From contig JASAOO010002935.1 in assembly GCA_030849075.1 (NCBI GenBank), positions 1-14,149 of the forward strand: 14,149 bases of DNA, in the 5' to 3' direction. The number at the start of each line of letters is the position of its first letter. Within the stretch, counting starts at the first letter, position 1. The position numbers and the translations under genes were made by a program. Shown piece after piece: positions 8,400 to 14,149 of this stretch. The stretch is from Zelonia costaricensis (taxonomy: Eukaryota > Euglenozoa > Kinetoplastea > Trypanosomatida > Trypanosomatidae). Below the pieces are notes generated by a model. That model had not been told where the DNA came from. It was given only the letters and a program-made list of their open reading frames with translations, and did no database searches.

Positions 8400-8868
8400 T
8401 GATATTCTGACCTTTTCTTCTCTTCTTTTTTGTTTTGCCGCCGAGCGCGTGAGTCCGTCTTTCATCGATGTCTGTGTGGATGTTTGTGTCTTCGTGTGTG
8501 TGTATGTGTGCTCTCTTGCCACATCCTCTTTCTCTTTCCCTGCCTTGGTCACTTTTCTGACCGCCACTCTCCTGCGCTCTCCGTCTCTGTCTTCCGCGTA
8601 GTTTCATCCACTCGACTGCATGACCGAGGCGTCGCCTGCGCTCACCCATTTTTTCCTTTTTATTGGTTGCCTGCCGCACATCCTACTCGTTTCTTCGCGC
8701 CACTTTACTTTCGTTTTCGTTCTAACTTTGCTCCTATTGATGATGCTCATTTATCTCCAGAGACCATCGATCTGCTCAGGAATATACATCTATATACACA
8801 CCCCTGTATGCTCTCCCCTGTTGACTTGATTACTTGCTTTCGCCTCCTGTGACGCGTCGCGTGGTACC

Positions 8869-8914
8869 CGTGTGCGTGTGCGTGTGCGTGTGTCTGTGTG
8901 TGTCTGTGTGTGTG
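8869..8914 (+). repeat. (GTGTGC/GTGTCT)n TG-rich tract
   Basis: TG repeats are interrupted by CG and CT at regular short intervals. Confidence 0.85.
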
Positions 8915-9547
8915 TGGCTAGGTGAGTGCCTTCTTAGCCATCGCGGTGCTTTTTTTGGTTGTTGTCGGCTTGATTGTTTTCGCAGTTGTTGGCTTCCACT
9001 CTCTCTGTAGCTGTCTCAAGTGACTCAACCGTGTTCTCACCGTAACAGACCACCACCCACCTTTGGTTTCCTTTCCTTTCCTCTGCGTTGTACGTACTCT
9101 CCTATACCCCTCCTCTGCCCTTCCTGCACCTCCTCTCCGTCTTCCCACCTACCAGCGTGCGGCTTTACATGTCTCTCTCCACCGCCCGCTCCCTATTCCT
9201 CCTCTCCCATCTCAGTGCCTTCCCTCTTTCCCCTCTCCCCTCCCCGCACAACGTACGCTGTGTGGCGCGCCTCACTTCTTATCATCCTTTCACACGTTTT
9301 CCCGTCTTCCACCCTACTTGCTGTGCGTGCCCCCTGTTCCGTCATGCGCGCACTGCGTCTGCACTCGCCTCAACCTCCCCGCCCCCCCCCCTCTCTCCCT
9401 CCCTATGCACCAGGGGGCACCTTTATTGCCCCTCTGCTTGCTCCCCTTCACGCGCACCTTGCTTGCCAACCGCCACGCTGTTTCACGTTTTTGTTGTTGT
9501 TGTTTTCTTCTCGTCTCGTGTGTTCGAGTCGGAGCTGCGCAAACGTA

Positions 9548-9645
9548 ACAAAAAAAAAGCAGGAATAAAGAGCAAACACGAAAGCAAACCGACAAAGACA
9601 ATGAAGGACGTGTGCAAAAAAAAGAAAAAGAAGGACTGTGAAGAT
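9548..9645 (+). other. A-rich island in the 3' flank
   Basis: About 100 bases are A-rich with A9 and A8 runs and repeated AAAG/AAGAA motifs, between C/T-rich sequences. It includes AATAAAG at 9563-9569, although trypanosomatids do not depend on the AAUAAA signal. It may be a 3' UTR regulatory segment or a degenerate retroposon tail; neither is proven. Confidence 0.6.
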
Positions 9646-10635
9646 GCCGCCTTGTGCCCCTCTCACACCCGTGTTGTTCCGACTGCGTGTCCTTTCTGCA
9701 CCTCCAGGTGCCACCCTTCGACGCCGAACTTCCGCCTCATCCGTTCCGCTTAGGCTTTCCTTCTCTTCCCACCTTAAAAAAAAACACTGCACACACTATT
9801 TGTTTCCTCCTTTTTTTTTTTTCTCACGCACGTCTGCGCTCCCCCTCTCTCCCTGATGTGTCTGCATGCGTTCGCCTCTGCCCCCCCCCCTTCTTACTTC
9901 TCCCGCCTCCTCCAACCTTTGCATCGCTGAGAGAGAGAGAGAGAAAGAGACGCCATCTATAAGTGCATTCATGTACACATATATGTGTGTCTGTACCGGC
10001 TCACACCCCCGCCCTTTCCCCGTGACGTTCTCTTGATGGTAACAATTGAGGTCGTTCGGTATTGGAAAGCCGACCGGAGGGAAGGGGGGGGGCAGAGAAA
10101 AAGACTGGCGAGGTCAGCCGTGCGAGTTGGTGCCTGTCCCGGCACTTCGGCCTCCCTCCCTCCCTTCACCCTGGTGTCCCCGCGTTCTGTGCTCTGGCTC
10201 CCGCTCCCCCTCCCTCCGTCTCTCCTCCTTCTCGGCACCTCACAAGCACGCCGGAACGCACTCAAACGCGCCCTGGGCCCAAGTTCTCTACTGCTCTTCT
10301 CCCCTTCTGTTAACGCACTCCGCTTTGTTTTCTGCTTTTGTCCTCACGCACGATGTGCCTTCACCGATCGTCTCTTACTTCCGGGTGTGTGTGTGTGTGC
10401 GTGGCTTTGCGTCTGCGAGTACTTCACCTAATTTGTTTTCTCGTCCAAACTTTTTGTTGTTGTTGTTGCTTTTCTTCTCCAGCATCTCTTTCCTCACCTG
10501 TCCAATGTCCTCCTTCCTTCTCCGCTCAGCCGACCCACATTCGCCCGCCTCTTTCGCATTCTCAGCACCTCTCCCCTCCCCCCTCTCCCAACCCTGCTCC
10601 CTCAACCCAACTGCATCCTAGTGTGTAGCTGACGG
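9646..10635 (+). other. C/T-rich non-coding region with a GA repeat and a 14-base palindrome
   Basis: No gene is seen. It holds a GA tract at about 9929-9948, a perfect palindrome ACACATATATGTGT at 9975-9988, a nine-G run at 10084-10092 within a purine patch (10068-10120), and a GT tract at 10385-10399. C/T-rich sequence with scattered candidate acceptors makes up the rest. Confidence 0.6.
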
Positions 10636-10649
10636 CGCTGCGGCAAAGT

Positions 10650-10671
10650 GGGGTGGGGTGGGGGGGAGGGG
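10650..10671 (+). other. G-quadruplex-forming motif (G4-T-G4-T-G7-A-G4)
   Basis: Four G runs separated by single bases lie in a short purine-rich island. Single-base loops make this a textbook parallel quadruplex motif, in RNA or DNA. Further G runs follow at about 10690-10710. Confidence 0.85.
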
Positions 10672-11520
10672 CCTTGATAAACCCAAAGAGGGGAGGCGGG
10701 TAGTCGCGAAAAAATACATTTTTCTCTTCTTGTTGTGTTCTGTAGGGAGGTGGACGTTCTAGCTGCTTTCATACTTGTGTGTGGCCGCAGAACTCGCAAT
10801 CGGCTTTCCCTATAAAATGCACACACAAAAACAACCGAAAAACACAGCAGTGCGGAAGGCGGAAAATGCCAGCTTGTATATGGCACCTTTGGCGCCTCTC
10901 TCTTTTGTTCTTTTCGGAATCCTGCAACTCTCATAGCTGATGTCATGTGTGTGTGTCTGTGTGTTGGCTCTGGCGACCGACGACTCATGCGCTTCTTCTT
11001 TGCTGCTTCGCCGCCGTAGCAGCAGCCTCAGCAACGTTGACCTTGTCTTCTTCTCTGTAAACTACTCTGGTCCTCGTTTTCTTGCCTTCCGACTCCGCTG
11101 ACGAACCGCCCTGTCCCCACACTTCTTCACGCCCTTCCTCTTCTCATATACGCCGCCGCTATAAGCGGAGCTCTCCTTACCCCAAACTTTACCATCGCCG
11201 ACGGCCTCTTTTTCATTTTTCTTTCTCTCCTGCTTCCGCGTGTGTCCCGCATCGTGTCGTGGTGCGCGTCCTTATTTCTGTGTGCGCGCTGTTTCCATCG
11301 TGACCGTCTCTCGGGTGTACCACCCCGTGCTTTGTGATCCGTGTTCTTTGTGTGTCCACAGCGACAGCTCGCACCGATGCCGTTGTCGTTTTTTTTTTTT
11401 TTGGTGGTTTGGCCTTTCTTCGCGTCCCTGCCCTGCGCCTACTCCCTCGCATGCATCAGCTGCACTCGCCCAACCGCCTCTGCCTCTTTCCTCTTTTTTC
11501 TTGTTTCGCGCCCGTTTTAG
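10672..11520 (+). other. non-coding region, first part of balanced composition
   Basis: No gene is seen. From about 10680 to 10880 the base composition is balanced and A-rich, unlike the C/T-rich surroundings, and includes TATAAAA at 10811-10817 and CA-rich sequence. From about 11040 it is C/T-rich again, with a T14 run at 11389-11402. The balanced part could be a degenerate SIDER-type retroposon, which are common in Leishmania 3' UTRs, but I do not recognise a signature. Confidence 0.5.
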
Positions 11521-11523
11521 ATC

Positions 11524-11620
11524 GTGGCTAACATAGGAAAGGGGGATGGGGGGCCAGGGCAAGAGAGGAAACAAGAGCGAGAGAGAGCGCGTGAGGGACG
11601 AGTGCAAGTGATGAGGACAG
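11524..11620 (+). other. purine-rich island with G runs
   Basis: About 95 bases are dominated by A and G, with G5 at 11541-11545, G6 at 11548-11553 and G3 at 11557-11559, then GAGAGAGAGCGCG. It is sharply bounded by C/T-rich sequence on both sides. Confidence 0.75.
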
Positions 11621-11823
11621 ACGCATTCTCACCTATACATCCGCTTCTGGGCTTCGTGTTTTCGTTTTTCTTCTCTCTCCGCTGCCCATGCCCGTGCCCC
11701 ACCACCCACTACCTTCTTTTTTTCTTTTTGTTTGTTTCTTCCGTGTTCCCTCATCCTGTCATTGCCAGCCCCCGATCCTACGCTGTTTGCCGTTGCAACT
11801 GCTACAAGGAAAAGAAAGGCAAC

Positions 11824-11842
11824 GCACACACACACACACACC
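11824..11842 (+). repeat. (CA)n microsatellite
   Basis: About nine CA units follow a short A/G-rich stretch (11806-11820). This is one of the few CA-oriented tracts on this strand. Confidence 0.85.
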
Positions 11843-11903
11843 TGCTCCCCTCTCTTAGCCGCGTGGCCCCTCCTCCCTCCTTCCTCCGCCATGGAAGGTT
11901 ACT

Positions 11904-11945
11904 GGGCGTCGGGGGAGAGAAGGGGGAAAGGGGTACGGGGGGGGG
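11904..11945 (+). other. G-quadruplex-forming cluster of five G runs
   Basis: G runs of 3, 5, 5, 4 and 9 bases are separated by loops of three to six bases. It is the second G4-capable cluster in the 3' flank. Confidence 0.8.
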
Positions 11946-12037
11946 CATGCTCTGCACCGACTCCTCGTCGAACTCTCACGACCCCCACGTTGTCACAACG
12001 AAAATAAAGAGAATTTTGCTGCTGCATCGACACGTGC

Positions 12038-12040
<3 letters not shown>

Positions 12041-12069
<29 letters not shown>
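12041..12069 (+). repeat. (TG)n microsatellite
   Basis: Fourteen TG units are uninterrupted, preceded by CGTA, which creates an ATG at 12040. Confidence 0.9.
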
Positions 12070-12071
<2 letters not shown>

Positions 12072-12137
12072 GTCCTCTGTTCTCTCTGCGTTCCATCGTA
12101 TACGTGTGTTGGCGACAACGAGGAGGGAGCTCAAGGA

Positions 12138-12157
12138 GGGAGGGGTGGGGGTGGGGG
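12138..12157 (+). other. G-quadruplex-forming motif (G3-A-G4-T-G5-T-G5)
   Basis: Four G runs with single-base loops lie inside a purine-rich stretch (12116-12200). This is the third strong G4 motif downstream of the gene. Confidence 0.85.
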
Positions 12158-12724
12158 TGAAAATGCTAAGGGGTGTGAACAAGGTGAATGGACAAGATAA
12201 AAAAGCGCACAGGTTCTCTCCGCCCTCCGCCACCTTGTCGACATCTGCGCCTGATCTCTCCTTCCCCTGTCTTTACGTTGCCTTTTTTTTTGCCGTTGTT
12301 GTTGTCCTCGCTGACCTCTTCTCCCCCCTTCTCTTTCTCCTATCTGTGCATGTCCGGTGCCGCTGTTCTGCAAGTGTGTGCTCCCTCTCCCCCCCCTTCT
12401 ATTTGCCTCTCCCACGTTTTCTTTTGAACTCCTTGATGTTCCCACTCCCCCTCCCTCGCTTTTGGTGTGCGTACGTCGCCGCACCACCGTCGCACGCCTG
12501 GTTTCCGTTGTTGTCTTGTGGATGAGTGGCTCCACCCCCTCTCTCTTGTACTCTTTCTTTCTTCGTTCGTCAGGGCGCCCATCCTTCTCCTCTGCCGCCG
12601 CCTCCTTTCCCCTCCCCACCCACCCCCCACAACCCGGCCTCGGCGACTGCGCTGACTTCAACGTGGACCTCACCAGTGCACGCCTGGTGATCCTCTGCAC
12701 GGACGCTCCTCTGTGGTTTCCCCT

Positions 12725-12756
12725 CCCTTCCCCTCTTTCCACTTTTTTTTTTTCAG
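12725..12756 (+). promoter_or_regulatory. candidate SL acceptor (T11 run, AG 12755-12756)
   Basis: A C/T tract ends in an 11-T run followed by CAG. The form matches a trypanosomatid trans-splice acceptor. No coding frame follows inside the window. Confidence 0.4.
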
Positions 12757-13428
12757 CCCCTCCCGGACTCGCCGCCTTTGCTTTTCCTCCTTTTCGGTGC
12801 GTGTGTTTTGTTGCTTGTTTGTATGCGCCTCCTCCTGTTGACGTGTCTCGCCGTACGCGTGTGTGAGAACTCTCCTTGGTGTATTATTTCCTGGTTTGCT
12901 ATTCTGCGGCTGGCTTTTTTTTTCTGCGTGTTTTGTTCCCTGTTTTCTCTTCTCCGCTATCCTCGTTGTTCACCCCGCTTACTCCCCCGACCCCGACCCC
13001 CGCTTCTTCTCGCCCTCCACGTGTTCTGTAGTGGCCCCTGAACTCCTTGGAAAGCTCGCGCTTCATCCCTGCGCCCCGTCGCTGTACTCTGTAGCTTTGC
13101 GTTCTGTGTCTGTGAGTGTGTATGGGTGTGTTCTTCGTCTTCTTCCCCGCTGCTGCTGCTGTTCTAGCGGCTGCCCTAAATCTGCGTCTGTGTACCCCTC
13201 CTTTTTTTCATTTGTGCCGTGTACCACCACCGCCCCTCACTTCTTCTTCTCCCAGCTCCATAGCACACACCACCACCACCACCACCAGGTCTTCCTCCTC
13301 TGCCTACGCACGCGTTCTTGGGCACCACCGTCTTCCTGCCCTCCCCCTCCCTCCTCCTCCTACGATCTCTCTCTTCCCTTTACTATCTGGCCTTCTCTCC
13401 GCCTAACACTCGGCACCGTTACCGCTCT

Positions 13429-13462
13429 CTTGTTTTTTTTCTTTTCTTTGTCTTCCCTACAG
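13429..13462 (+). promoter_or_regulatory. strong candidate SL acceptor (AG 13461-13462)
   Basis: A T/C tract of about 30 bases, interrupted only by two single G residues, ends in CTACAG at 13457-13462 and is followed by mixed-composition sequence. This is one of the cleanest acceptors in the window. The next ATG is at 13534, opening only a 78-codon frame without convincing coding character, so the real downstream gene may lie past the right edge. Confidence 0.45.
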
Positions 13463-13533
13463 ACTAGAGGCTTCCTGGTGCGCGAGTTCACGTACGTGTT
13501 GATCACTTCCGTTTTCTCCTTTTTTTTTTCTAA

Positions 13534-13558
13534 ATGCCTTCGACGTCACTGTTTCTAG
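13534..13558 (+). repeat. imperfect direct repeat, copy 1
   Basis: The segment starts ATGCCTTCGACGTC and ends TTTCTAG. It matches the segment at 13833-13858 at about 21 of 26 aligned positions. Confidence 0.6.
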
Positions 13559-13696
13559 AATGCTCGCTTGTTCCCTCCTCTTCCACCATTTCCCGCCCGC
13601 ACCCTGCTGGCGTATGGTGCACCGCATGTTTCAGCTCCGTTGCCTTCCCTTCTTCTCGCTCGCTTACCTCTGTGCTGGGCCGCTGTGCGTGCAGGC

Positions 13697-13830
13697 GTCC
13701 AGTCAGTGCGGAGAGGGAGGAGAGCAGCAGGGGAAACACACAAAAAAGACAGAGAAGAGTGGGGGAGTGAAGAGGGAGGAGAGAGGAAGTAGACAGTGAT
13801 CGGGGAAGAGGGCGGGCCGCAGAGCTGTAC
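13697..13830 (+). other. polypurine island
   Basis: About 130 bases are nearly all A and G, with repeated GGGAGGAGAG-like units, in an otherwise pyrimidine-rich strand. Such mirror-like polypurine sequence can form triplex DNA; that is inference from composition. Confidence 0.8.
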
Positions 13831-13832
13831 TT

Positions 13833-13858
13833 ATGCCTTCGATGTCTCCATTTTCTAG
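13833..13858 (+). repeat. imperfect direct repeat, copy 2
   Basis: The segment starts ATGCCTTCGATGTC and ends TTTTCTAG, related to copy 1 about 300 bases upstream. Confidence 0.6.
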
Positions 13859-14149
13859 TGTGTGCGTGTGTGTGTGCCTGTGTGTATTTGTGAGCGAGCT
13901 CGATGCGCGCGCTCGTGCGCGCATGTGCGTGTCTACGTGTAGAAACCAACACGAATGACGCCGCATTCTCGTCGTTCAGTGGGCCCCCCCCTCACCCCTC
14001 CCTTTCCCCCATTCGATGCCCTGATATGCGGCTACCTTTTCTTCTCTCTCTCGCTCTTCTGCTTCGCCAGGCGCTTTCTGTGTGTTCTGCAACCCACTGT
14101 CGACTATTCCACTCTCTTCCCCCCCCCCCTCCAGCTCCTCCACCACCCA
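13859..14149 (+). other. TG-rich tract then C/T-rich end of window
   Basis: A TG-rich tract (13858-13893) is followed by GCGC-rich sequence and then C/T-rich sequence. A candidate SL acceptor with a C-rich tract and AG at 14133-14134 lies 15 bases from the right edge, hinting that the next gene or its leader begins just outside. Confidence 0.5.
14112..14134 (+). promoter_or_regulatory. candidate SL acceptor at the right edge (AG 14133-14134)
   Basis: A C/T tract of about 20 bases ends in CCAG. Its downstream context is cut off by the window end. Confidence 0.35.

Larger units (their letters stand above)
7127..9547 (+). other. proximal 3' UTR-like region, no gene seen
   Basis: After the stop codon the sequence is at first balanced (7127-7610), with a purine-rich patch at 7569-7610, then becomes C/T-rich with T runs and TG tracts. 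No open frame has coding-like composition. ATG triplets are present from 7179 on at ordinary density, in contrast to the region upstream of the gene. I read this as 3' UTR of the RNA-binding protein gene, whose polyadenylation site cannot be placed by eye. Confidence 0.6.
12201..13690 (+). other. C/T-rich non-coding region with strong acceptor-like sites, no gene
   Basis: Open frames here are stop-poor because of pyrimidine bias and encode Ser/Leu/Phe/Pro-rich low-complexity peptides starting at non-ATG codons. The region is best read as intergenic sequence or the leader of a gene lying beyond the right edge. A CAC/ACC repeat (13271-13287) is present. Confidence 0.55.

Noticed and set aside
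9522..9530. GTTCGAGTC resembling a tRNA B box
   Set aside because: The sequence upstream is T-rich with no A box and no cloverleaf can be formed.
10811..10817. TATAAAA as a promoter TATA box
   Set aside because: Trypanosomatid protein genes are transcribed polycistronically without individual TATA promoters; no start-site context is visible.
12131..12742. 203-codon open frame on the - strand
   Set aside because: It is the Arg/Glu/Gly/Lys-rich complement of C/T-rich sequence, a typical shadow frame, and lies antisense to the inferred transcription direction.
12863..13558. 231-codon hydrophobic open frame that looks membrane-like
   Set aside because: It starts at GTG; the hydrophobicity follows from T/C-rich codons (Phe, Leu, Ser). 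There is no coding-like third-position bias.
13534..13798. Two overlapping ATG-started small frames (78 and 79 codons) after a good acceptor
   Set aside because: They overlap in different frames, change character abruptly at the polypurine island and show no recognisable domain; kept only as part of the repeat finding.
1..14149. CRISPR arrays, bacterial operons or insertion sequences
   Set aside because: No regular repeat-spacer pattern, ribosome binding sites, transposase frame or terminal inverted repeats; the organism appears eukaryotic.

Overview
The window looks like nuclear DNA of a trypanosomatid, most likely Leishmania or a close relative. The one convincing gene is intronless, GC-rich at third codon positions and encodes a low-complexity RNA-binding protein. 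It is flanked on both sides by long, strongly pyrimidine-rich + strand sequence with T runs, C runs and many (TG)n tracts, as expected of sense-strand UTR and intergenic sequence in a polycistronic unit where mRNAs mature by spliced-leader (SL) trans-splicing at polypyrimidine/AG sites. The genus is inferred from style only.

Layout. Positions 1-5413 are non-coding, pyrimidine-rich sequence. Positions 5414-7126 (+) encode a 570-residue protein with one hnRNP F/H-type quasi-RRM (residues about 184-272) inside long Ser/Thr-, Pro/Gln- and Tyr-rich disordered regions. Positions 7127-14149 hold no convincing gene. They look like a long 3' UTR and/or intergenic sequence, still pyrimidine-rich but broken by purine islands, G-run clusters able to form G-quadruplexes, an A-rich island and several strong SL-acceptor-like sites near the right end.

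The main observation is that reading all 5,413 bases upstream of the start codon, I find no ATG on the + strand. The + strand has many CAT, TGA and GAT triplets there, and the compositionally similar 7-kb downstream flank has roughly 60 ATGs. The simplest reading is an exceptionally long, AUG-purged 5' leader (or a nested set of leaders from alternative SL acceptors) feeding the start codon at 5414, possibly extending past the left edge. A second, speculative link is that the G-run clusters lie only downstream of the gene, while the encoded domain belongs to a family known for binding G-tracts, so the mRNA may be a target of its own product.
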